Source of the DNA: an uncultured Clostridia bacterium
GTDB lineage: Bacteria; Bacillota_A; Clostridia; Christensenellales; Aristaeellaceae
Assembly: GCA_946408865.1 (NCBI GenBank)
Contig: CAMJTZ010000026.1
Coordinates: 1-16,790 of the forward strand
DNA: 16,790 bases
Direction of reading: 5' to 3'
The stretch's first letter is position 1. Every line of letters begins with the position of its first letter. Below, piece by piece: positions 1 through 6,511 of the stretch. The notes below the pieces were generated by a model. It was not told the DNA's origin. It was given only the letters and a program-made list of their open reading frames with translations, and did no database searches. The position numbers and the translations under genes were made by a program.

Positions 1-1793
1 CCGACAAGTACATGAAGGAAAAGGTCGTCGCTTCCTACGGCAAGAAGGGCCAGGACGTCGTGAACATGAACTTCGCGGCGATCGACGCTGCCCTGACCGG
101 TCTGGTCAAGGTTGACATTCCCGCTGACTGGGCGACCACGAAGGAAGGCGCTGTGCCCGCCAAGGTTCCGGGAACGACTCCCTACTACGATGAATTCATC
201 GCGCCGGTTCTTGCTCAGGAAGGCAACAAGCTGCCCGTCAGCAAGCTGGATCCCCGCGGTATCGTGCCCACCGGCACCACCAAGTTCGAGAAGCGCGGCA
301 TCGCCGTGATGGTCCCCGAGTGGGAGCCTGACATCTGCGTCGGCTGCGCAATGTGCTCCATCGTCTGCCCGCACGCCGCGATCCGCACCATCTACACCGC
401 GGATGACGCGAAGGTGCCCGCCGGCTATGTGACCAAGAAGGCCATCGGCAAGGAATTCGCCGGACTGCAGCTGCGCGTGCAGGTCAGCCCGCTGGATTGC
501 ACCGGCTGCGGCAACTGCGTGGACGTCTGCCTCGGCAAGAAGAAGGACGATCCGACCCAGAAGGCCCTGGTCATGAAGCCCCTGGATACCCAGCGGAAGG
601 AAGAGGAGAACTGGGAGTACGCGATGACCGTTCCGGAAATCGCGGACCGCATCGAAAACAAGGGAACCATCAAGAACAGCCAGGCCCTCAAGCCCCTGTT
701 CGAGTTCAGCGGCGCCTGCGCCGGCTGCGGCGAGACGCCCTATGTCAAGCTGGTTACCCAGCTGTTCGGCGACCGGATGATGATCGCGAACGCGACCGGC
801 TGCTCCTCCATCTACGGCGGCAGCGCTCCGACCTGTCCCTACACCACCAACGAGAAGGGTCAGGGTCCTGCCTGGTCCAACAGCCTGTTTGAGGACAACG
901 CTGAGTTCGGCTTCGGCATGAACCTTGCAACCCAGCAGCGCCGCGCCAAGCTGGCGGAAGTGATCGCGGAAGTGGTCGAAGTCGGCAAGGACGAGACAAT
1001 CGTCGCGGCTGCGAAGGAATGGCTCGAGAATATGAACAACGCCGAAGGTTCCCGCACCGCCGGTGAAAAACTGGTTGCAGCGCTGGAAGCCAAGGACGGC
1101 GGAGCGGACAAGAAGGCCTACATCCTGGCCAACAAAGACCTGCTGACCAAGAAGAGCATCTGGATCTTCGGCGGCGACGGCTGGGCTTATGATATCGGTT
1201 ACGGCGGAGTGGACCACGTGCTGGCGCAGAATCAGGATGTCAACATCCTGGTGCTCGACACCGAAGTGTATTCCAACACCGGCGGCCAGGCCTCCAAGGC
1301 AACGCCCACCGGTTCTGTGGCCAAGTTCGCCGCGGCCGGCAAGCGCACCAAGAAGAAGGATCTGGGCATGATGGCCATGAGCTACGGCTATGTGTACGTC
1401 GCGCAGGTCGCCATGAGCAATCCGCAGCAGGTCATCAAGGCCATGCTGGAAGCGGAAGCCTATGACGGACCCAGCCTGATCATCGCCTACGCGCCCTGCA
1501 TCAACCACGGCCTGAAGGCCAAGGGCGGCATGGGCAAGGCCCAGGCTGAAATCAAGAAGGCTGTGGACTGCGGCTACTGGCAGCTGTACCGCTACAACCC
1601 CGCTCTGGAGAATCCGATGACTGTTGACAGCAAGGATCCGACCGGAGATTATCAGGAATTCCTGAAGGGCGAAGTGCGTTACACCTCCCTTGCGCAGCAG
1701 TTCCCGGATGCTGCCGCGAAACTGTTTGCACAGCAGGAAGAAGACGCCAAAGTCCGCCGTGATTCCTACAAGAAGATGGCGGGTCAGGCATAA
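1..1793 (+). CDS. nifJ: Pyruvate:ferredoxin (flavodoxin) oxidoreductase, C-terminal half (5' end outside window)
   Basis: The reading frame is open from the left edge (in frame from base 3), so this is the C-terminal ~597 residues of a protein usually about 1,170-1,200 residues long. The enzyme oxidatively decarboxylates pyruvate with CoA to acetyl-CoA and CO2 and passes electrons to ferredoxin in the cytoplasm. Two 4Fe-4S motifs are visible: CVGCAMCSIVCP (336-371) and CTGCGNCVDVC (498-530). The thiamine-diphosphate domain follows, with GACAGCGETPY near 710-745, TGCSSIYGG near 798-824, GGDGWAYDIGYGG near 1170-1208 and NTGGQASKATPTG near 1275-1313. The YAPCINHG segment near 1489-1512 carries the Cys that, by family knowledge, completes the proximal cluster ligands. 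The C-terminus is intact and a strong terminator follows. The one-chain architecture is typical of Clostridia and other anaerobes. The identification is secure; the symbol could equally be given as por or pfor. Confidence 0.97.
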   Translation, partial: DKYMKEKVVASYGKKGQDVVNMNFAAIDAALTGLVKVDIPADWATTKEGAVPAKVPGTTPYYDEFIAPVLAQEGNKLPVSKLDPRGIVPTGTTKFEKRGIAVMVPEWEPDICVGCAMCSIVCPHAAIRTIYTADDAKVPAGYVTKKAIGKEFAGLQLRVQVSPLDCTGCGNCVDVCLGKKKDDPTQKALVMKPLDTQRKEEENWEYAMTVPEIADRIENKGTIKNSQALKPLFEFSGACAGCGETPYVKLVTQLFGDRMMIANATGCSSIYGGSAPTCPYTTNEKGQGPAWSNSLFEDNAEFGFGMNLATQQRRAKLAEVIAEVVEVGKDETIVAAAKEWLENMNNAEGSRTAGEKLVAALEAKDGGADKKAYILANKDLLTKKSIWIFGGDGWAYDIGYGGVDHVLAQNQDVNILVLDTEVYSNTGGQASKATPTGSVAKFAAAGKRTKKKDLGMMAMSYGYVYVAQVAMSNPQQVIKAMLEAEAYDGPSLIIAYAPCINHGLKAKGGMGKAQAEIKKAVDCGYWQLYRYNPALENPMTVDSKDPTGDYQEFLKGEVRYTSLAQQFPDAAAKLFAQQEEDAKVRRDSYKKMAGQA

Positions 1794-1810
1794 TCAAATT
1801 CATCAGGACA

Positions 1811-1844
1811 AGACAAACCCCTGGAAACAGGGGTTTGTCTTTTT
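1811..1844 (+). terminator. Intrinsic terminator of the PFOR gene
   Basis: A perfect 13-bp stem (1811-1823 with 1828-1840) encloses a GAAA tetraloop and runs into a T tract (1840-1844). It starts 17 bases after the PFOR stop codon, so it should end the PFOR transcript and insulate the LRR gene downstream. Confidence 0.96.
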
Positions 1845-1922
1845 AATTCGCCAAAGGGCAGAAAAGGGCAAAAATGATAAATGCATCATTCGCAACAAAC
1901 GGGTTTTCCCACGAGCTGCAGC

Positions 1923-1951
1923 TTGAAGGAAAATAAGGATTTTGATATAAT
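1923..1951 (+). promoter_or_regulatory. Sigma-70-type promoter of the LRR gene
   Basis: TTGAAG (1923-1928) and a perfect TATAAT (1946-1951) are separated by exactly 17 bases, which predicts a start near 1958 and a leader of about 40 bases. A 10-bp palindrome AGCTGCAGCT (1914-1923) abuts the -35 box, and an inverted repeat AATGAT-N6-ATCATT lies at 1873-1890; either could be an operator, but nothing else supports that. Confidence 0.82.
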
Positions 1952-1998
1952 AACGTATATCGTCCGGGAACCATAGAAGAAAGGCAGAATAATTCGCA

Positions 1999-2973
1999 AT
2001 GAGACTGAAAAGAGCAGGGTTGCTGGTGCTGTTACTCGTTATGGTTTTTTCCTTCGCCACAGCGGAAGAGAAAGGAACGGTTACATTCCGGGACCTGACC
2101 GTCAGCAGCGATGTTGAGTATATCAATATCGAAAAGGGTATCCGGAATAATGAATGGGACAAATTCTATCAGTTTCTTGCGCAGCTTCCGAACCTGAAAA
2201 AGGTGGATATGTATAGTTCAACCATTGGCTTAAAAGCTTACAAAAAGCTGAGTGAAATATGCCCCGACGTTGAGTTCGGAGTGCAGCTGCGATTAGGGCA
2301 GAATAAAGTGAGGACGGATGTTACAGCTTTCTCCACCTTCTATGCCAAAGAAAACGGCAGTATCTTTTATTCCTATGATGAGATTGAGATGCTGACCTGG
2401 TGCAAAAACCTGTACGCGCTGGATATCGGCCATCATCCGGTCAGAAAGCTGGATTTCCTGTATAAGCTGCCGGAATTGCGGGTGCTGGTAGTGGCATTGT
2501 GCGAACTGACGGATATTACACCCATTGCCAGTCTGAAGCACCTGGAGTACCTGGAGATTTTTCACAACAACATCACAGACATTTCGTGTCTGACGAATTT
2601 GCATTATCTGATGGATCTGGACCTGGTACAGAATTACATTGAAGATCTTTCACCGCTGATGGAAATGAAAAGCCTGAAACGCCTCTGGATCTACCGGAAT
2701 ATGAAAAAAGATCTGAACGCTCCGGATATGGAGACAGTTCAGAAATTGCAGGAAGCTCTGCCGGACTGCTTTATCGAAGCCAGAGGAACTTCCAAGTCGT
2801 CCGGATGGGTGGATCATCCGCACTACAGGACGATCCGGAAAAGCTTTTATTCCAGGCAGTATGAACCCTTTGAAGATTCCGATCCCGAGAATATGCCTGA
2901 ACCATGGCGCACAGAACGTCTGAAGCAGATGGAACAGGCAGAAACGGAAAAGTCAGCAGAAGTCAATGAATAA
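1999..2973 (+). CDS. Secreted leucine-rich-repeat (LRR) protein
   Basis: The 324-residue protein has a clear N-terminal signal peptide (basic MRLKR, hydrophobic core, likely cleavage after ...FSFATA near residue 22). LRR-type sequence appears at about residues 63-90 and then as a run of roughly four SDS22-like repeats of 20-22 residues at about 136-236, for example LEYLEIFHNNITDISCL followed by LMDLDLVQNYIEDLSPL. LRR solenoids usually bind proteins, so a surface or secreted binding role is inferred, but the partner is unknown. No LPXTG motif, lipobox or C-terminal anchor is visible, and the last ~40 residues are charged and probably disordered. An AAAGG-like ribosome binding site lies about 15 bases before the ATG, longer than usual spacing. 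The gene is monocistronic behind its own promoter and converges on the Lgt-like gene with a 15-base gap. Class is confident; function is not. Confidence 0.85.
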   Translation: MRLKRAGLLVLLLVMVFSFATAEEKGTVTFRDLTVSSDVEYINIEKGIRNNEWDKFYQFLAQLPNLKKVDMYSSTIGLKAYKKLSEICPDVEFGVQLRLGQNKVRTDVTAFSTFYAKENGSIFYSYDEIEMLTWCKNLYALDIGHHPVRKLDFLYKLPELRVLVVALCELTDITPIASLKHLEYLEIFHNNITDISCLTNLHYLMDLDLVQNYIEDLSPLMEMKSLKRLWIYRNMKKDLNAPDMETVQKLQEALPDCFIEARGTSKSSGWVDHPHYRTIRKSFYSRQYEPFEDSDPENMPEPWRTERLKQMEQAETEKSAEVNE

Positions 2974-3002
2974 AAAAACGCTGCAGTGTTATTTGCGCAG
3001 CG
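2972..3002 (-). terminator. Intrinsic terminator of the minus-strand NAGPA/Lgt-like operon
   Basis: Read on the minus strand, CGCTGC (3002-2997) pairs with GCAGCG (2984-2979) around a 12-base loop and runs into seven Ts (2978-2972). It overlaps the stop codon of the Lgt-like gene. On the plus strand the same hairpin has no T tract, so it would not end the LRR transcript well. The 6-bp stem is short, hence moderate confidence. Confidence 0.6.
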
Positions 3003-3906
3003 CTTCAAAACGGGTTCCTTTATGCTCCGCGAATGCCATAACGGCGAGCCCGGCGGCCATCAGCGTATAGAGAAGCCAGCTGGCAATGGATTCATCCCCA
3101 ATACGGATTTTTCCATCCAGAGCAAATTCAATCACGATGAGCAGGCCGCAGACTGCAAGACCCGTCAGAGCGGGCCACCAGGAACGGAACAGCCGGGGAT
3201 TTCTCCGGAACGCGTACCACACCAGGACGCCTTCGCATACGAGGAAACACGTCAGCTGTTCCGCTTTGACAAAGAGCCAGCTGATGGCCTGGATCCGAAG
3301 ACTTTCACAGATAATCTGGAGAAGACACAGATAAAACAGGGTCCGGACCCAGCGGTATCTGTCCTTTGCATGCAGTAAGGCGAAAACGGCGACTGCGGCG
3401 GAAAGAATGCCTTCCAGCATAAACACGGCCAGGTAATATTCCGAGAAGTACTCATCCCAAACGATTTCCACTGTTACAGGGAAGAAAATGCCTTCCTCGA
3501 AATAACGCCCGAAACCAAGCATGCCGAGAAAGCCCTCCGCAAAGCGGAACATGGCTGCCAGAAGAGCACCCATAGGCGCGAAGGTGTTCAGTACATCCAG
3601 CGGTCTCCTACCGGCAATTTTCGCACTCACGATTACGGCGCCCAGAACACCGGCCATACCGCCGTAGTAGGAAAGCTCATCCATGTGCAGATCAAACAGC
3701 GGGGGATGTATCATAATCCGGAAAAGCACCCATACAATCCGTGCGCCCGCGGTGCCCAGCAGAATTCCAAAAAAAAGGATCATCAGACTGAGCGGAAGAG
3801 ATTTTCTGTCGCTGCAACGGTGCCGGTCCGCAAGAAAAAACCACAGGATGCAGGCGGCAGTACTGCATCCGGTCATGATCAGATAAGGCACCAGACGGAT
3901 TTCCAT
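2989..3906 (-). CDS. Lgt-like (prolipoprotein diacylglyceryl transferase family) integral membrane protein, divergent
   Basis: The 305-residue, highly hydrophobic protein has about seven predicted membrane segments. Several stretches resemble Lgt, which moves diacylglycerol from phosphatidylglycerol to the lipobox Cys of prolipoproteins: GARIVWVLFR (54-63), YYGGMAGVLGA (80-90, like the GGLSIHGG segment), a DVLNTFAPMGA stretch (104-114) and FYLCLLQIICESLR (191-204, like the YxxxRFxxExxR segment). The usual signature RIGNFxNGE is replaced by RFAEGFLGML around 121-130, so the key Asn is absent. It is therefore probably a paralog with altered or lost activity rather than the cell's housekeeping Lgt, which should lie elsewhere. 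The start has a good GAGAGGA ribosome binding site, and the gene begins 24 bases after the NAGPA-like gene, so the two are co-transcribed. The family assignment rests on motif pattern and topology only. Confidence 0.65.
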   Translation of the reverse strand: MEIRLVPYLIMTGCSTAACILWFFLADRHRCSDRKSLPLSLMILFFGILLGTAGARIVWVLFRIMIHPPLFDLHMDELSYYGGMAGVLGAVIVSAKIAGRRPLDVLNTFAPMGALLAAMFRFAEGFLGMLGFGRYFEEGIFFPVTVEIVWDEYFSEYYLAVFMLEGILSAAVAVFALLHAKDRYRWVRTLFYLCLLQIICESLRIQAISWLFVKAEQLTCFLVCEGVLVWYAFRRNPRLFRSWWPALTGLAVCGLLIVIEFALDGKIRIGDESIASWLLYTLMAAGLAVMAFAEHKGTRFEALRK

Positions 3907-3930
3907 ATATTCCTCTCCGTATTCAGACGA

Positions 3931-4890
3931 TTATTCGGTAAACCAGGCACTGGCAAAATAGATGATATCTGTAATCGGGCGGATTTCCTTATTGCCGTTG
4001 GCATAAGCGTTGAGCTGGGTTCCGAGGAACACCATCTGGGAAGAGTTGCCCCCGTCCAGCGTATATACGGTCTGAACCGGCGCCAGAGACATTGCAATAT
4101 CCCGCAGGGTGGCCAGGTTTGCGCCCCAGGATGCACAGCACAGCACCATGTAATGCAGCCTGTCGATCTGGCAGATGCACATCCGCTGTTCGCGCTGGTG
4201 CGGATTGGAATAAACCGGGGAATGGTCCGGACTCAGGACGATATCATCCGCTACGGGTTTCCCGTCGATCACCAGCGCAGGGCCGAACTGGAGTGCGTTG
4301 ATGACCTTTTTTCCGTCGATCTGCGTTTTATCGACAGTTTCCAGATCGGCATCCCCGGCAGTGATGACGTGGAAATCTCCATCTTCATCAATCAGCAGGA
4401 GATCCAGACCGGGCGTGACGGTTTCACGATATACGGTTCCCTGACGGAGAATATAGTTGGAGGCCTTGACACCTGAGAAAGTTGCGCAGTAATCCCCGTT
4501 GATGGCAAGGACAGCTTTCTTGCGCCTGGAGATAACGGAACAGGTGTTCCTCTGGTTGTCCTGGAACGGTTTTGTTTCACTTGCGGACGCTGTACGCAGC
4601 TGGGAAGGATCCCGAACCGTGATCAGAGCATACCAGTAGGTGCATTCGAATTCAGGAGAACGATCCACCCGGTAACGCTCCACACGGATGGTCGGATCTT
4701 CATAGTATTCAAACTTCTTATCGATTTTCTGTGTGTAGGGCAGAGGAGATCCACCCTCCAGATTGATGGGAAGGGGACGGAATTCACCGCCATCCCCTTC
4801 TGAAATAATAAGACCTGTTCCCTCTGAAAAGGCCGGAAGGGATACCGAAAGAAGCATGACAATACAGAACAAGCAGATGAATCTACGCAT
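3931..4890 (-). CDS. Secreted phosphodiester glycosidase (NAGPA-domain) family protein
   Basis: The 319-residue protein starts with a signal peptide (MRRF, hydrophobic core, likely cleavage around ...SLPAFSE at 20-23), so it acts outside the membrane. The NAGPA fold is indicated by AINGDY (129-134), QRMCICQIDR (235-244), LDGGNSSQMVF (278-288, the family's LDGGGSSxM signature with one Gly to Asn change) and RPITDIIYF (304-312). Human NAGPA removes GlcNAc from GlcNAc-phospho-mannose; bacterial relatives are thought to act on phosphodiester-linked sugars in cell wall or surface glycans, but the substrate here is unknown. The ATG has a GAGG ribosome binding site nine bases upstream. It is the first gene of a two-gene operon with the Lgt-like gene, behind a good promoter and a structured leader. 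An unusual pair of adjacent Cys (251-252) sits in the core. Confidence 0.88.
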   Translation of the reverse strand: MRRFICLFCIVMLLSVSLPAFSEGTGLIISEGDGGEFRPLPINLEGGSPLPYTQKIDKKFEYYEDPTIRVERYRVDRSPEFECTYWYALITVRDPSQLRTASASETKPFQDNQRNTCSVISRRKKAVLAINGDYCATFSGVKASNYILRQGTVYRETVTPGLDLLLIDEDGDFHVITAGDADLETVDKTQIDGKKVINALQFGPALVIDGKPVADDIVLSPDHSPVYSNPHQREQRMCICQIDRLHYMVLCCASWGANLATLRDIAMSLAPVQTVYTLDGGNSSQMVFLGTQLNAYANGNKEIRPITDIIYFASAWFTE

Positions 4891-4916
4891 GGTTCAGAAC
4901 CTCGTTTTTGATCAAT

Positions 4917-4951
4917 CCGGAAGGAACCGACACATACTGAATCCTTCCCGG
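4917..4951 (-). promoter_or_regulatory. Hairpin in the 5' leader of the NAGPA/Lgt-like operon
   Basis: CCGGAAGGA (4917-4925) and TCCTTCCCGG (4942-4951) are complementary over nine pairs with one bulged C and a 16-base loop. The element lies between the predicted transcription start (~4966) and the start codon (4890). No T tract follows it, so it is not an attenuator of the classical kind; it may affect stability or translation. Confidence 0.45.
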
Positions 4952-4972
4952 AAAGGCAGGAAAAACCGTAAC

Positions 4973-5002
4973 AGTATAACATTGAAAAACAGAAATAGTC
5001 AA
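4973..5002 (-). promoter_or_regulatory. Promoter of the minus-strand NAGPA/Lgt-like operon
   Basis: On the minus strand TTGACT (5002-4997), an 18-base spacer and TATACT (4978-4973) form a near-consensus sigma-70-type promoter with an extended TGT just before the -10 box. The predicted start is near 4966, giving a leader of about 76 bases. Confidence 0.8.
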
Positions 5003-5061
5003 CGGGAGCAGGGACAGTGCAAGCCGTCTCCATCGGGGCAGCGCCCTGTGCGTTCTGTACC

Positions 5062-5090
5062 TTTTTTTCACGGGCTGAATGTGATATACT
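5062..5090 (+). promoter_or_regulatory. Likely promoter of the rsmA-dut-manA-hflX-capA run
   Basis: TATACT (5085-5090) is preceded by TGA, an extended -10 element. The -35 position falls in a T-rich stretch (5062-5068) with poor match to TTGACA, so activity would rest on the extended -10. The predicted start is near 5097, about 48 bases before the GTG start of rsmA. It is divergent from the promoter at 4973-5002. Confidence 0.6.
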
Positions 5091-5144
5091 TACTCAGACA
5101 ATAAATCAGCAAACAGCGGACAGCGAATCCTGGGGTGGAGTACA

Positions 5145-5987
5145 GTGAGCAAGACAAAGGACCGGATCCGGGAGAGCAATCTCCGGTACAAACAGTCGCT
5201 GGGGCAGAATTTCATCTATGACGATGAACTGCTTGCATCGCTGACGGAGGCCGCCGGCGTATCCGCATCGGAAGACGTGCTTGAGATCGGACCCGGGTGC
5301 GGAAGTCTGACGAAACACCTTTGCGCGGCAGCCCGGAAAGTGATCAGCGTGGAGCTGGACGAACGGTTGATTCCTCTGCTGCAGGCTTTTCTGGCAGGGG
5401 AGAAAAACTGGAATGTCGTTCAGGGCGATATCATGACGCTGAACCTGGCGGAAGTAACGGCAGAACTGCAGAGTCCCTTCGCCGTGGTTGCAAATATCCC
5501 TTACTATATCACCACGCCGCTGATCCAGCGTCTGCTGACCTCCGGACTGCCGATCAGCAGGATGGCGCTGATGGTGCAGAAGGAAGTGGCGGACAAAATT
5601 CTTTCTTCTCCGGGAGAGGAAGGCTGGGGGCCGCTGGCGGTCCGATGCCAGTATATGTGTGAACCGCAGCGCGCGATGGAAGTACCGGCTGCATGCTTTA
5701 CTCCGCCGCCGAAGGTGGACAGCACTTTCATTCTGCTGCCGCTGCGGGAGAAACCCGCCGTACAGGTGAAGGACGAGGATATGTTTTTCAGGGTGGTGAA
5801 CGCCGCGTTCGCGCTGCGGCGGAAGACTCTGCTGAACGGACTGTGCGCCGCGTTCCGGACGGAGCGGCCGGAAGCAGCCGGATGGCTGGAAAGGGCCGGG
5901 ATTGATCCGATGATCCGCGGTGAGAAGCTGACGATCGCGCAGCTCGCGGAACTTGCGGACGTGATCGGTGACGGATTGACTTTTTAA
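5145..5987 (+). CDS. rsmA: 16S rRNA (adenine(1518)-N6/adenine(1519)-N6)-dimethyltransferase
   Basis: RsmA (KsgA) dimethylates two adjacent adenines in the 3' terminal hairpin of 16S rRNA, using S-adenosylmethionine, late in small-subunit assembly. The 280-residue length is normal. Family marks are QSLGQNF (17-23) in the N-terminal clamp, VLEIGPGCGSLT (45-56, SAM-binding motif I), the acidic end of strand 2 in VISVELD (66-72), GDI (94-96), the catalytic motif IV NIPYYI (117-122, usually NLPY) and MVQKEVADKI (143-152). Translation starts at GTG; GGTGGAG lies just upstream, though closer than usual (four bases), and no in-frame ATG fits better because the protein needs its QSLGQNF segment. It is the first gene of a tight five-gene run. 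Loss of RsmA gives kasugamycin resistance in other bacteria. Confidence 0.97.
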   Translation: MSKTKDRIRESNLRYKQSLGQNFIYDDELLASLTEAAGVSASEDVLEIGPGCGSLTKHLCAAARKVISVELDERLIPLLQAFLAGEKNWNVVQGDIMTLNLAEVTAELQSPFAVVANIPYYITTPLIQRLLTSGLPISRMALMVQKEVADKILSSPGEEGWGPLAVRCQYMCEPQRAMEVPAACFTPPPKVDSTFILLPLREKPAVQVKDEDMFFRVVNAAFALRRKTLLNGLCAAFRTERPEAAGWLERAGIDPMIRGEKLTIAQLAELADVIGDGLTF

Positions 5988-6013
5988 CAATTTGGCAACA
6001 GAGGATTTGAAGG

Positions 6014-6499
6014 ATGACAGTAGCGAAATTCGGGCATGTTTCGGCCCTGCAGTGGGCGGAGGCCATGGGGGAACGGGCGGTGGACGCGATGCCGCTGGAG
6101 GACATCCCTCTGCCCCGGAGGGCAACTGCCGGCAGCGCGGGATACGACTTTGTGGCCCCGGCGGAGACCGTGGTCCCGGCCGGAGGCAGCGCTCTGATCT
6201 GCACGGGCATCCGGGCAGAGATGGAAGACGGCTGGGTGCTGATGCTGTTTCCACGCAGTTCGCTGGGGTTCAAGACCGGCATCCGGCTGGCCAATACGGC
6301 CGGAATTATCGACAGTGACTATGCTTTCGCAAAAAATGAAGGGCATATTATGGTGAAGCTTCGCAATCCGTCCGGCACAGCGGTGACAATCGGGCGGGGG
6401 GAGCGGTTCTGCCAGGGAGTTTTCCTTCCCTATGGCACGGCAGAAGAGGAGAAAAATTTTGAGGAGCGTTCCGGAGGCTTCGGATCGACAGGGAAATAA
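6014..6499 (+). CDS. dut: dUTP diphosphatase (trimeric dUTPase family)
   Basis: This 161-residue protein carries all five motifs of trimeric dUTPases, which hydrolyse dUTP to dUMP and PPi to keep uracil out of DNA and supply dTMP synthesis: motif 1 AGSAGYDF (39-46), motif 2 PRSSLGFK (80-87), motif 3 GIIDSDY (97-103), motif 4 RGERFCQG (128-135) and the C-terminal motif 5 RSGGFGSTGK (152-161) that closes over the substrate. Motif 3 is followed by AFAKNEGHI instead of the common RGEI, a short insertion. The N-terminal ~30 residues are longer than in the minimal enzyme. The gene follows rsmA by 26 bases; GAGG lies nine bases before the ATG. dUTPase is the confident call; the related dCTP deaminase family is less likely because motif 3 keeps the IDSDY form and motif 5 is present. 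Confidence 0.93.
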   Translation: MTVAKFGHVSALQWAEAMGERAVDAMPLEDIPLPRRATAGSAGYDFVAPAETVVPAGGSALICTGIRAEMEDGWVLMLFPRSSLGFKTGIRLANTAGIIDSDYAFAKNEGHIMVKLRNPSGTAVTIGRGERFCQGVFLPYGTAEEEKNFEERSGGFGSTGK

Positions 6500-6511
6500 G
6501 GGGAGAAAAAA

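Noticed and set aside
3685..4476. A 263-codon open frame on the plus strand
   Set aside because: It is antisense to the NAGPA-like and Lgt-like genes and crosses their junction; no domain is recognisable.
5106..6254. A 382-codon open frame on the minus strand
   Set aside because: It is antisense to rsmA and dut and has an Arg/Pro/Ser/Gln-rich composition with no domain; treated as a shadow of the coding strand.
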